Below the pieces are notes generated by a model. The model did not search any database and was not told the DNA's origin. It worked only from the letters and a program-made list of their open reading frames with translations. Shown in pieces: positions 46,201-53,779 of a stretch of 64,000 nt of DNA (the stretch's first letter is position 1; each line of letters starts with the position of its first letter). This stretch comes from Bacillota bacterium (GTDB lineage: Bacteria; Bacillota; Bacilli; Paenibacillales; NBRC-103111): positions 186,001 through 250,000 of the forward strand of contig JAEWGW010000027.1 in the NCBI GenBank assembly GCA_023388055.1. The letters are read 5' to 3'. The position numbers and the translations under genes are program-made.

Positions 46201-47002
46201 TGCGCCAGCCGTATTTCCCTTGGGCTTAACAAAGGTGACCTGGACGGCTACGGATGCCAATGGCAATGGTTCAAGTGGTGTCCAGAATATTACCGTCGTA
46301 GATACGACCAAGCCGGTTATTACAGCACCAGCCGATAAAACCGCTGCTGCCACCGGCACCAAAACGAAGGTAACGCTTGGCCAACCGGTGGTAACGGATA
46401 TTTTTGGGTATACCGTAATCAATGATGCTCCAGCCGAGGGATTCCCTGTTGGTGTAACAACCGTAACCTGGACCGCCACGGATACCAGTGGCAATTCGGC
46501 TACAGCCGTACAGAAGGTGACGATTGTTCAGGCGGTGAAGGTCCAGTCCTACAATTTCATCCGATCTGCTTCAACGAATACGGTAGCACCCCGAATATCC
46601 GTAAAGAACATTGGCAGCGAAGACATCTCCTTATCTGCCATCAAGGTCCGTTATTACTACACCATCAATGAGGAGAAAGGTCAGGAATACGCGGTTGATT
46701 ATGCCAATGTTTCCGGAGCCGGAGTGAACCGGAATATCACTTCCTTGGTAACAGGCAGCTTTCAGAAAACAACAGTGAAAACGGGCAGTGATTATTACCT
46801 GGAATTCAGCTTCTCCAGCAGCGCAGGCAAGCTGAAGCCTGGGGAAACCGTCCAGGTCCAGAGCAGATTCTGGAAAGCCAACTGGTCCAACTACACCCAA
46901 ACGGATGATTATTCCTATAACGCATCGGCAAGTGACTATACCGATACGAATAAGATCACGGTTTATTCCTCCGGAACGTTGATTGCAGGTATTGAGCCTT
47001 AG
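40253..47002 (+). CDS. Giant HYR-repeat protein with CBM3 cellulose-binding domain
   Basis: A 2,249-residue protein. Residues 18-40 form a membrane anchor or signal segment (WTGLFLVILLLIPVAVAS). Then come a Big_1-like domain (about 120-240), two to three OmpL47-like repeats (about 250-515) with the YKIG...WAVDKTGN pattern, and 21 HYR (hyalin) repeats of about 75 residues (about 515-2095), each with VEATA, ATDIF, DAP, LGETKVTW and DANGN blocks. The last 155 residues match CBM3: RYYYT, YLEFSFSSSAGKLKPGE and a GIEP end. HYR repeats act as adhesive stalks, and CBM3 binds cellulose or chitin-like surfaces. AGGAGG lies 9 nt before the chosen ATG. Confidence 0.88.
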   Translation: MKDYSARDQVRSGKGRWLKWTGLFLVILLLIPVAVASGSTPLFTAGPAAEEAGSVTGTVYGQEPVIQPVKGGVTGSVYGWDDTLGIILDNEGRGAGKWGLMAMSPVEGTLQPVSPLLQQMKLSQASAVVPGGRGFMLPQIVVVKDPAGNPLPGIPVTFQVSQDSIITAVMRGLNSTYVTAATDANGIATAANTYAGYVGEGYQVYSKNTGVIKTMQVTATVAGLQPVTFQVEVGSVGANILDTTPPIITASAQRDDGTPYIAGTWTNRPVTVHYTAVDALSSIRYCTPDQVFQQEGAGQTATGKAIDSAAVGDNDASHSSTVTFGPINIDKSPPHTVAAAAGAAPDGWNHDTVTLQLNAEDSLSGVETIFYKIGEQERVQVHGGSAAVQITPEGTTAVTYWAVDKTGNEEAPQTISVKIDKNGPVVSAAQSPVANEKGWNNTDVAVTLTASDTSSGVKEIHYKIGTNGQEQIAAGAAASFAVKAEGITTVTFWAVDLAGNTSLEQTQQVKIDKTVPVLKAPADITLEATAVRTPVTIGTATVQDISVPDVVITSDAPADFPIGTTSVVWKAVDPVGNMSSQVQKITVKDTTKPVITVQGDIVLEATAIRTPYVLTGANATDIFPVILNNDAPKEFPIGKKAVTWTATDANGNSVTAVQNVTVIDSTKPKLIVPKAITLEATARRTPVEIGQAEAHDIFEVTLTHNAPADFPVGTTDVQWKAQDANGNEIIEVQKVTVTDTTPPVLVIPKDMTVEATERRMKLELGEPETTDIFDVEWSNDAPADFPVGQTLVTWTAEDENGNTATATQTVEVTDKTSPVLTVPADIRLEATAVKTRIDNLGKVEVSDIFPVTYSSNAPKDGFPVGNTVVTWTALDENGNKTEGFQNVTITDTTKPLLMLPGNKVVEATALRTKVELGNAAATDIFPVTLTHDGPPDYPLGETLVTWTAVDANGNHTSGTQTVKVVDTTKPVLTVPADITMEATAVRTSVDLGQPKVTDLFPVTIDNDAPDDFPVGTQEVKWLVTDSSGNVALGIQKVTITDKTAPVLHIPADVKVEASAIRTPVIIGEATADDIFAVTLSHSAPADFPVGITLVTWTALDANGNKTILVQKVVVEDTIAPVLTVPKDMTVEATAVMSVVDTGKASATDIFEVNISNNAPERYSLGKTVITWKATDANGNISTKTQTITVVDTTAPEIVKPADLTVEAAGRKTGIRLETPAATDIFKVTGVISNAPADFPLGQTAVIWTATDENRNSSVYKQNVTVVDTTPPVLKIPKDMVVEAAALETPVSIGSAEATDLFPVTVTNDAPEKYLLGETRVTWTAEDENGNVTTSVQIITIIDTTPPVLTLPDHVTVEAAALETPVELGEASAADIYLVEITNDAPVVYKLGETKVTWKAVDANGNVSTGVQTVTVVDTTAPVLTVPEDVTAEAAALDTPVEIGSAAATDIYEVTVTSDAPAAYKLGETKVTWKAVDANGNESTAVQRITIVDTTKPVLSLPADQTVEATGELTKVHLGKVTATDIYPVDIFCNTPDGFPLGVTKVTCSATDANGNGSVGMVTITIIDTTKPVLTLPADKTVEATALLTPVDPGTARATDIFPVTITKDAPEVYPLGETKVTWKAVDANGNESTGVQTITVVDTTAPVLTVPENVTAEAAALDTPVEIGLATATDIYEVKVTSDAPATYKLGETKVTWKAVDANGNVSTGVQTVTVVDTTAPVLTVPENVTVEATALDTPVEIGLASATDIYEVTVTSDAPAAYKLGETKVTWKAVDANGNESTGVQTITVVDTTKPVLTLPANKTVEATALDTPVEIGLASATDIYEVKVTSEAPAAFSLGETKVTWKAVDANGNESTGVQTITVVDTTKPVLTLAPNKTVEATAVKTPVAIGQSTATDIFPVTVTSDAPAAFSLGETKVTWKAVDANGNESTGVQTITVVDTTKPVLTLAANKTVEATAVKTPVAIGQSTATDIFQVTVVHDAPAVFPLGLTKVTWTATDANGNGSSGVQNITVVDTTKPVITAPADKTAAATGTKTKVTLGQPVVTDIFGYTVINDAPAEGFPVGVTTVTWTATDTSGNSATAVQKVTIVQAVKVQSYNFIRSASTNTVAPRISVKNIGSEDISLSAIKVRYYYTINEEKGQEYAVDYANVSGAGVNRNITSLVTGSFQKTTVKTGSDYYLEFSFSSSAGKLKPGETVQVQSRFWKANWSNYTQTDDYSYNASASDYTDTNKITVYSSGTLIAGIEP

Positions 47003-47035
47003 AATGTGTTAGCAAACAGGAGCCATATTGGCCAT

Positions 47036-47073
47036 TCCAAGCCGCAGCTGTCTGACAGGCGCTGTGGCTTGGA
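47036..47073 (+). other. Stable hairpin after the giant adhesin gene
   Basis: A 13-base arm (47036-47048) pairs with 47061-47073 with one GU-type exception around a 12 nt loop. There is no T run, so it is more likely an mRNA end-protecting or processing structure than a terminator. Confidence 0.5.
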
Positions 47074-47157
47074 GCTAATCTTGAACCCAAAAGAGCGTTT
47101 GAAACTCATCTGAAGAATGTGGCCGGTAACAGCCAGCTCCATTTTTGGGGGGCCTTT

Positions 47158-47424
47158 ATGCCAGACGAAATGAACGAAATATTGCAGCGTTTGACACGCG
47201 TTGAGACCAAGCTGGACATCATGAATTCCGCACGGGACATTGCTTTGGAGTCGATGCAGAGCTGTAAGTCCGCCCACCTGAGGATCGATGAGCTCCGGGA
47301 TGAAATGGCTAGACTTGCAGTCAAGCAGGCGGAAGGCCAGCGTTGGCTGATTGGGACGATCATTAGCAGTGCGGGTTTGTTTATAGCAGCTGCCGGACTT
47401 TTGCTGAAGGTGATGCTGGGGTAA
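47158..47424 (+). CDS. XhlA-type haemolysin/holin protein
   Basis: An 88-residue protein with an N-terminal coiled coil (EMNEILQRLTRVETKLD, then RIDELRDEMARLAVKQ) and one C-terminal membrane helix (about 63-86), the XhlA layout from the B. subtilis PBSX lysis cassette. XhlA works with a holin and an amidase to lyse the host. Start: ATG at 47158 behind GGGGGGC; 13 earlier in-frame residues lack a ribosome site. It lies just upstream of the DUF1906 lysin-like gene, so the three genes look like a lysis module. Confidence 0.85.
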   Translation: MPDEMNEILQRLTRVETKLDIMNSARDIALESMQSCKSAHLRIDELRDEMARLAVKQAEGQRWLIGTIISSAGLFIAAAGLLLKVMLG

Positions 47425-47459
47425 GGGTTACAGGCCTACTAAAGAAAGGGCAGATGGAC

Positions 47460-48251
47460 ATGGCAAAAGGATTTGATTGTGCCCAAGCATTGACACAGGC
47501 CGTGGCGGAGCGTTTCCGGGCGGACGGCTTTGAATTTGTTTGCCGGTATGTGGTGCCTTCAGGATGGAAGCGGCTGACGAGACAGGAGGCAGAGGCAATT
47601 AGTGCAGCGGGGCTGCAGATTGTGTCCGTCTATGAAACAACGGCCAGCCGTGCACTGGGAGGCCGCCGTGCCGGGCTGCTAGATGGTGTTGCCGCCGCCG
47701 AAGCCGCCCGGTCATTGGGACAGCCGAAGGGCAGTCGGATCTACTTTGCAGTGGATTTCGATGCAGCGCCGGACCAGATGAAAACGGTGGTTGACTATAT
47801 CCGTGCGGCCAGCGAGGTAACACCGGATTACCGGACCGGCGTATACGGCAGCGCGGCGGTTGTGGAGGCGGTGATGTCGGCACAGGCCTGCTCAGGCTTC
47901 TGGCAAACCTATGCCTGGAGCAAGGGGCGGAGGATCGGCGGCATCCACCTCTACCAGTATGATAACGGTCCTTCAGGCTTAGGCAAACCGATGCACGGAA
48001 TCAATGTGGATCTGGATGAAGCGCAAGGTGATGTGGGCTGGTGGAGTACAAACCCGCCAGCTGTCCCGTTACCAGCCGAAGAAGCCGGAAAGGAGCTGGA
48101 GGTGCATATGCTGGCGAAGGAGGATGCCAACAAAATCATTGGTTTTCTCAAGGCGGCCTATGCCGCCGTTGATAATGCCGAGGCGCAGGACGAGTTTCAC
48201 CGCTTGGCCACGGAGCTGCGAAAAGCCTCCGGGCAGCCGGAGGAGGAATGA
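47460..48251 (+). CDS. DUF1906 glycoside-hydrolase-like protein, probable lysin
   Basis: A 263-residue protein whose first 195 residues match DUF1906 (Rv2525c-like, TIM-barrel): GFDCAQALTQA, FVCRYVVPSG, IYFAVDFDA and YGSAAVVEAV, with acidic residues in the lysozyme-25-like positions. In Paenibacillus and its phages this domain often replaces a classical endolysin. There is no signal peptide, so export would depend on the holins encoded beside it. The C-terminal tail (about 200-263) is helical and charged. ATG at 47460 is preferred, 9 nt behind AAAGGG; ATG 47454 is possible. Confidence 0.82.
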   Translation: MAKGFDCAQALTQAVAERFRADGFEFVCRYVVPSGWKRLTRQEAEAISAAGLQIVSVYETTASRALGGRRAGLLDGVAAAEAARSLGQPKGSRIYFAVDFDAAPDQMKTVVDYIRAASEVTPDYRTGVYGSAAVVEAVMSAQACSGFWQTYAWSKGRRIGGIHLYQYDNGPSGLGKPMHGINVDLDEAQGDVGWWSTNPPAVPLPAEEAGKELEVHMLAKEDANKIIGFLKAAYAAVDNAEAQDEFHRLATELRKASGQPEEE

Positions 48252-48315
48252 GTAAATACCGGTCTGCGGTGCGGCGTGAACCGCAGCATGAGTAGCTATT
48301 TACAAATCACAGTTT

Positions 48316-48342
48316 AAACCACCTCCGGGTGGTTTTTCTTTT
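48316..48342 (+). terminator. Terminator ending the holin-adhesin-lysin group
   Basis: AAACCACC/GGTGGTTT stem with a 4 nt TCCG loop and a T-rich tail. It splits the release genes from the toxin gene. Confidence 0.88.
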
Positions 48343-48404
48343 GTTAGGGTAGAAGGAAAGGCCTTCTTATGTTCTTTTTGTGGAATCGCCCAATTCGGCT
48401 GTAA

Positions 48405-48456
48405 ATCACCCCCTGTATTTACCCTATATAGTGAATGTCTATTACAGGGGAGTGAT
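48405..48456 (+). promoter_or_regulatory. Inverted repeat and candidate promoter C before the toxin gene
   Basis: ATCACCCCCTGTA (48405-48417) and TACAGGGGAGTGAT (48443-48456) are near-perfect inverted repeats around 25 nt. The right arm contains the ribosome site of the toxin gene, so folding would hide it. The left arm also includes CCCCCTGTATTTAC, which resembles the C-rich promoter motif at 53801-53820. Confidence 0.55.
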
Positions 48457-48461
48457 CTAAC

Positions 48462-51400
48462 ATGCAAACGAGGATGGCTGTTGCCAAGCAACCGGAGCCG
48501 TCTTCTGCGGCCAAGAGCAGCTCTGTACAAGCCTCCCAGGCCAAGAAGACGGCGCAAAAGGAGCCCGTAAAAACCAGGGCCGAGCTGAAGCAGCTGACAG
48601 ACCGCGTATTAGCCAACCCGGAGAACGTCAGCCGGGAGGAATATGCGCTGCTTATAAAAATCATCGGTTATTCCGGCACACAAATGCTGCTGGCCCAAAG
48701 CAAACAACGGCAGCAGCCGGATAAGAAGGAGCAGCTGAAGGAGCTGGAGCGCTCTGTACAGGAAGATGACAAGAAGAAGGAGCAGGAGCAGCCGGAGACG
48801 GCCGGGCAGAAGCAAGATGCTGCTGCCCCTGAGGCTGCATCCGGCGGTGTGTCTGAACAGGCTCCAGCAGTGAATGAACCTGAAGCGGAACAATCGAAGG
48901 GAATTGCCGGTGTTGGCCAGGTGGAGTCTTCCATTGCGGAGCAGCCCAAGAAGGAGATGGAGGAGAGTACAGCGTCTTCATCCAAGGGTTTGCAAAAATC
49001 CGTTAAAGTTCTGGCCCCGGCGTTGCAGTTGAAACCGCAGCCGGCAGCAGCGGAACATAAGGCAGCCGCAGAGCCTAAGGCAGCAGCAGCGGACCAGCAG
49101 GCAGCAGTGGAACATAAGGCAGCAGCAGCGGATCAGCAGGCAACAGCAGAGCCTAAGGCCGCAGCCAAGTCTGCGCCGGTGTCAGAACGGGCGGCTGCGC
49201 AAGCCACTGAGCAAGTGCCGCATGCCGCTCAAGCGGAGGAGTCGGTCGGGGCAGAAGCCCGGCATCAGCCTGCGGCCCAGGCAGGAGCAGGTCCTGTGGC
49301 AGCTGCCAAAAGCGCCAAACCAGGCGGTTCCGCAGCGGAAGCAAGCGGCTTGGTACCGGAAGCCAAGGGCAAGGAACCTCCCAAGCACAAGGCCATTGCC
49401 ATCAAGGCCGACAGCCCGGATGCCATTCTCCAGCAGCTTGGGACGATGCCGCCTACGGATATGGTCAACGCCTTTACCTCGGCGGTATCGGTGTCCAAGG
49501 GCGCTCTGGACAAGCAGCGCCAGAAAACCCAGGCTGTCCTTCCGTCCGTGCCTACACCCACCGGACTTCCTGCAGGCAAGTCCGCGGGACAAGGATTGAG
49601 CGCCAAAGTTGCCGCTGCGATCCAAGCCCGGTCCCAGCCGAAGGGCATGGACCGCTTCCAAAGCCAGAAGCAAGGCGGAGCCGTGCAGACCGGCCAGCTC
49701 CGGGACTTCCCCACAGGCTCTCAGGCTGAGGAGGATCCCGATCAAATTATGGAGCAGGCCCGGGGCTATGCGGCCAATCCTCCCGGCATCAGCATGACCG
49801 GAGAGGCAGACCCGTCCCAGGCCGACGGCTTCCAGTCCGAGGCTACCCGCCATGTGGAGACCGCCAAGCAGACCGAGTTGAACCAGATCAAGCAGGACTT
49901 CGGAGAAAATCAGATTCAGCCCAAGGCCGATCCTACGGTGCTTCGTGCCGACAAGGCCATTCGGGCCGTGACGCCTCCTGCTTTTGCCATGAAGCGGGAA
50001 GCCGCCCTGCCGCCTGAGGTAGCGGACCGGATCAACCCATCGCTGACTTCCACCCTAAACAGCTTCATGGCCGACCGCAAGGGCGAATACCAGAAGGGCA
50101 AGGAGCCCTTCGAGGCCGGAGTGGAGTCGGCGAAGAATGACACCTCCTCCCAAATCAATACCTTAAAAACCGAGGCGGCACAGAACCAGCGTACCGAGCA
50201 GGAAGCGGCCAAGTCGGAGGTCAAGGGGCTCCGGGGACAATGGCAAAGCGAGATCAACCAGTCCACCGGGGAATTCGACCGGGAATCCAAAGCGGCGGCT
50301 GGGGAGAAGAAACGGGATATCGACGGCATCCGCCGGGACAAGGAAGGGGAAGTCAAGGCCACCCTCTCCCAAGCCCAGAAGGACGCCAGCAAGGAATACA
50401 CCTCCACCAAGAAGGAAGCCGACAAGAAGCAGAAGGACGCCGATGGCGGGGAGAAGAAGGACCGGAATGTCTTCCAGAAGGCGTGGGACTGGACCAAGGA
50501 AAAGGCGCAGCAGGCTCTGGAGGGTTTGAAGAAAGCTGTGAACTTCCTGTTCACCCAGCTGCGCAAGGCCGTTAAGAGCATCTTCGATAAAGCCAAGGCT
50601 TTGGCCGTGGGCATTATCGAAAAGGGCCGCCAGCTGATCGTCAAGGCCATTCAAGGGCTGGGCACTGTCCTGAAGGGGCTGGTGAATAAGGTTTTCGCCC
50701 GTTTCCCGGGCATTGCCAAGAAGATAACGGGGCTTATCGACAAGGCGGTCAACAAGGCCGTTCAAGCCGTGAACAAGGTGGCAGCCGCCCTCAAGAAGGG
50801 AGTCACCGCTGCCCTCAATTTTATGGCGAAGTCGCTGGATACGCTGTTTGCCGGCGTTCAAGCCCTGTATAACAAAGTCTTAAATGGCATCAGCAAATTC
50901 TTGAACGGCGATTTTAAGGCCATCTTCGGCAAGCTGCTGGAGGGGGCGCAGATCGCAGCAGAAATTGCGCTGGCTTTTGCTACCGGAGGCGGCAGTGTCC
51001 TGCTGCAGATCATCAAGTGGCTGGCCACCACCCTGCCGCAGCTGATCCGCCAGGCAGGTTCGGTGTTCAGCTTCGTTACCACCCTGCGCAGCATGAAGGT
51101 GCAGGATGTGAAGCAGCTGCTGAGTCCGGCGGGTATGGGCGGTTATCTGGTGAAAGGGCTGTTCGGGGAGCTGAAGTCCCTGCCCGCAGCCAAGGAGGAG
51201 GAAGACAAGGAGAAGGAAGCACCGGCAGGCGGCAAGGAAGAAAAAGGGCTGATGAAGGTTCTTCAGCTGCTGAAGGGTGTATTCAAGGTCTTAAAGGGCA
51301 CCTACGGCAAAGTGGCCGGAGCCATCAACAAGGCTTTGCCGGGTATGAACATCTCCACCAAATCGTGGTTTAACCCCTTTGCCATGATCTACGCCGGGGC

Positions 51401-52910
51401 GGTCCAGGCCATGGAGATCGTGAAAAATCCCGCTGAGGCCTTGAATGAAGGGGCAGGAAAGCTGAAGAGTGCGGCGGGCAGCTTCTTCTTGGGCATCAAG
51501 GGGAAGGTAACGGAAACCGCAGGCAGCATTAAGGAGAAGGTGATGCTCCTGGGCAAACCGGCGCAGTTGATGAAGCTTTTGGCCAATAAGGCAGTGGACA
51601 TGGTGCTGAACTTCATCGTCACCCACCCGCCTTCAGCGCTGATCAAGGCTGTATTTAAGGGGATCGAAGCGGCAGCGGGCTCCTCCATTGTGGATCTGGT
51701 CCGCAAGCATATTCCCTTTGCCGACAAGATGATCAACAAGGTGGCGGAATCCAGTCCCGTCCAGAGCCTGATGAAGCCGCTGGAACAGCCGGTGAACAAG
51801 GTAGGAGGGCTCATTGACCAGGTGACGGAGGAAGCGTCAGGTCTGGTGGACGATGCGGAGAAGCAAACCGGCTCAGTGCTGGGCAATGGTACTCAGCTTT
51901 TGGCAAGTTTAGCAGGTGTCGGAGCTGCTAGTGGCAAGGATGGTGCAGGCAAAAGCAATAAGGCAGGCACTGGCAGCAGCGGCAAGAAGGGAGGCACCAA
52001 GGGCGGCGGCGACTTCCTCGGTACCGTCAAGGGCGGCATCCACACCCGCCTCATCGCCTTCGGCAAGAATCTGCTGAAGTCCGGCAAGGAGTTGGTCATT
52101 AAAGGCGCAGAAAAGATCAAGGGCGCCGTCTCCGGCCTCCTGGTTCGTTTCAACATCGGCAGCGAAAGCCACAAGCTGTGGGTGGAGAAAAAGGGCAGCC
52201 GCAATGTGGTAATGATGGCGAGTGAGAAGGAAGAATTAAGAATAAAAATAAAGGGATTTAAGAAACAGTTGTCGAAGGAAACTGATGAGGTTAAAAAGGA
52301 AGAAATTGAAAGAAATATAGAGAAACTGGAGCGAATGGTAGCCGAACTGGAAGCCAGTCCCTCCATGGAAGAAAAGCAGGACCAGTCCAAGGCGAAGTCA
52401 GAGCTTATCGAAACAAGTAATCTGGTAACTGAGGTCAGTACCCATTTGCAGGGGACGGGTGCAACTAAATCTAAGTCTAGAGGGATACCTGAATATGTAA
52501 AAAAACATTGGGAAGCAGGTAATAATTTTAATAAGGAGAATCGCCCACGTTACCCGTATAATGAGATAGAATTAGAACCAAAAGAGATTAATGGTAAAAA
52601 GTACGTTGTTGACTCATACATTCCGGGTAAAGAAATAGTTTCCAGAAAATTTACTCAACTTGCTGTGGTACAGGAAAAAACAGCACTAGGTTATCTGAGT
52701 GAGTTTACTAAGAAGTATCCACAAGATTCAGTAATTTCGGCAGGGAGATTTAACCCTAATGCTCTCAAAGGTAGCAGACTAGAGGGGGAATTAATTTTAG
52801 AAGTTCCAGTGCAAACAACGAAGCCAGAACCAGTACCACAAGCAGTCATTAGTGAGGCTAATAAAAAGGGAATTGCCATTCGTGATATTAATGGGAAGGT
52901 GTATAATTGA
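48462..52910 (+). CDS. eCIS-associated polymorphic toxin with nuclease-like C-terminal tip
   Basis: A 1,482-residue protein without signal peptide. Residues 1-480 are Ala/Lys/Gln-rich and disordered, with AEHKAAAEPKAAAADQQ-like repeats (about 200-245). A charged coiled coil covers about 540-690, and amphipathic helices about 690-1160. A SESHKLWVEKKG..VVMMAS motif (about 1233-1254) looks like the border between delivery and effector parts. The last 228 residues are AT-rich. They carry RYPYNEIEL, VVDSYIPGKEIVSRK and a tail IRDINGKVYN, similar to the C-terminal nuclease domains of LXG-type toxins; the D..E..K spacing suggests a restriction-endonuclease fold. A small overlapping gene follows as immunity candidate. 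Delivery by the adjacent particle is inferred. Confidence 0.75.
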   Translation: MQTRMAVAKQPEPSSAAKSSSVQASQAKKTAQKEPVKTRAELKQLTDRVLANPENVSREEYALLIKIIGYSGTQMLLAQSKQRQQPDKKEQLKELERSVQEDDKKKEQEQPETAGQKQDAAAPEAASGGVSEQAPAVNEPEAEQSKGIAGVGQVESSIAEQPKKEMEESTASSSKGLQKSVKVLAPALQLKPQPAAAEHKAAAEPKAAAADQQAAVEHKAAAADQQATAEPKAAAKSAPVSERAAAQATEQVPHAAQAEESVGAEARHQPAAQAGAGPVAAAKSAKPGGSAAEASGLVPEAKGKEPPKHKAIAIKADSPDAILQQLGTMPPTDMVNAFTSAVSVSKGALDKQRQKTQAVLPSVPTPTGLPAGKSAGQGLSAKVAAAIQARSQPKGMDRFQSQKQGGAVQTGQLRDFPTGSQAEEDPDQIMEQARGYAANPPGISMTGEADPSQADGFQSEATRHVETAKQTELNQIKQDFGENQIQPKADPTVLRADKAIRAVTPPAFAMKREAALPPEVADRINPSLTSTLNSFMADRKGEYQKGKEPFEAGVESAKNDTSSQINTLKTEAAQNQRTEQEAAKSEVKGLRGQWQSEINQSTGEFDRESKAAAGEKKRDIDGIRRDKEGEVKATLSQAQKDASKEYTSTKKEADKKQKDADGGEKKDRNVFQKAWDWTKEKAQQALEGLKKAVNFLFTQLRKAVKSIFDKAKALAVGIIEKGRQLIVKAIQGLGTVLKGLVNKVFARFPGIAKKITGLIDKAVNKAVQAVNKVAAALKKGVTAALNFMAKSLDTLFAGVQALYNKVLNGISKFLNGDFKAIFGKLLEGAQIAAEIALAFATGGGSVLLQIIKWLATTLPQLIRQAGSVFSFVTTLRSMKVQDVKQLLSPAGMGGYLVKGLFGELKSLPAAKEEEDKEKEAPAGGKEEKGLMKVLQLLKGVFKVLKGTYGKVAGAINKALPGMNISTKSWFNPFAMIYAGAVQAMEIVKNPAEALNEGAGKLKSAAGSFFLGIKGKVTETAGSIKEKVMLLGKPAQLMKLLANKAVDMVLNFIVTHPPSALIKAVFKGIEAAAGSSIVDLVRKHIPFADKMINKVAESSPVQSLMKPLEQPVNKVGGLIDQVTEEASGLVDDAEKQTGSVLGNGTQLLASLAGVGAASGKDGAGKSNKAGTGSSGKKGGTKGGGDFLGTVKGGIHTRLIAFGKNLLKSGKELVIKGAEKIKGAVSGLLVRFNIGSESHKLWVEKKGSRNVVMMASEKEELRIKIKGFKKQLSKETDEVKKEEIERNIEKLERMVAELEASPSMEEKQDQSKAKSELIETSNLVTEVSTHLQGTGATKSKSRGIPEYVKKHWEAGNNFNKENRPRYPYNEIELEPKEINGKKYVVDSYIPGKEIVSRKFTQLAVVQEKTALGYLSEFTKKYPQDSVISAGRFNPNALKGSRLEGELILEVPVQTTKPEPVPQAVISEANKKGIAIRDINGKVYN

Positions 52911-53374
52911 TGGATATTTTTTACTGTGATAAGTGGTCAAACATTAAAAAAAAGCCTTGGAATTTTATGGATGAAACTACTGCTAAGAAGCATCATGAGA
53001 AACGTCAGCCTTACACAGCTGTCATAAGTGAGGATGGCCGTCCGACTTATCTAGTGAATGTTACTAATAAGTGGGTTTCAGTAAGTTTTTTAGATGAACT
53101 TCTTCGCAAATATTTACATTATGATTTTATAGTTAAAGATGATAGTAAAATATTCTTAAGGACAATATTGTATTGGGAGTACGAAGATGAAACAGAAAAT
53201 GAGGCTAAAAGTATGATTTTTGGTTACCATGAAAATGGACATATAGCTATGGAACAAAGAAACTCAAAGACCGGTGAAATTGAGGAACGAGAAACTGAAG
53301 ATGATTTGTCAAGAAACTGGGACTCTTTCCCTAAGTTTGGTGACTATCTTTACTTGTGCAAGGAAGAAAGATAA
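52910..53374 (+). CDS. Probable immunity protein for the toxin tip
   Basis: A 154-residue acidic cytoplasmic protein starting MDIFYCDKWSNIKKK. Its ATG shares one base with the toxin stop (TGATG), and it has the same low-GC composition as the toxin tip, unlike all other genes of the locus. Small size, acidity, overlap with the 3-prime end of a toxin gene and shared composition are the usual marks of an immunity gene acquired with its toxin module. I do not recognise a named family. A TTG one codon earlier is less likely. GGAAGG lies about 11 nt upstream. Confidence 0.72.
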   Translation: MDIFYCDKWSNIKKKPWNFMDETTAKKHHEKRQPYTAVISEDGRPTYLVNVTNKWVSVSFLDELLRKYLHYDFIVKDDSKIFLRTILYWEYEDETENEAKSMIFGYHENGHIAMEQRNSKTGEIEERETEDDLSRNWDSFPKFGDYLYLCKEER

Positions 53375-53414
53375 GCATGAGAAGTATTCCATAACAGCGC
53401 AAAATCGTCACATA

Positions 53415-53465
53415 AAAACAGGCCACTTTGTGCAAATAGCACCATTGCTGACCTGTTTTTTTGTT
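53415..53465 (+). terminator. Terminator after the immunity gene
   Basis: AAACAGG and CCTGTTT arms with a T7 run, 40 nt behind the immunity stop. Confidence 0.8.
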
Positions 53466-53654
53466 GTGTTTGTCTCGTCTTTTGTCGATTTTTGAACAAT
53501 TATAATAACTGTACGAAAAGAATTATAATTAAAGTTTCTAAAGTATACGGAATTTATTATGTTATCCTTGGTATGGAAATGGAAGAGGCGTCATATTTTT
53601 TTCATTAATAGAATATAGCGTGCCTGAGTGTTGGGCCAGAATGATTGTTTATCA

Positions 53655-53690
53655 AACCTTGATTGGCGTATGCCTTTCAAGGTTTTTCTT
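53655..53690 (+). terminator. Second terminator-like hairpin in the AT-rich spacer
   Basis: AACCTTGA/TCAAGGTT stem followed by a T-rich stretch. No gene is seen between it and the first terminator; the 490 bp from 53375 to 53863 is AT-rich and may be the remnant of a former module. Confidence 0.65.
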
Positions 53691-53779
53691 TAAGTCAAGG
53701 TCATACTCGTCTAATTCGCACCATGTAATTAGACTTGTGTTCAGGGAACCGGATTTGCAATAACCTCCCCCCAAAACAT

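Noticed and set aside
41888..46494. Several long minus-strand frames opposite the HYR repeats
   Set aside because: They arise from the repeat codon pattern; their repetitive Ser/Val/Thr or Arg/Gly/Ile composition is that of antisense, and no starts are supported.
40253..47002. Tail fibre of the contractile particle
   Set aside because: It has an N-terminal membrane/signal segment and CBM3, lies far from the baseplate genes and lacks phage fibre or chaperone motifs; a surface adhesin fits better, though not proven.
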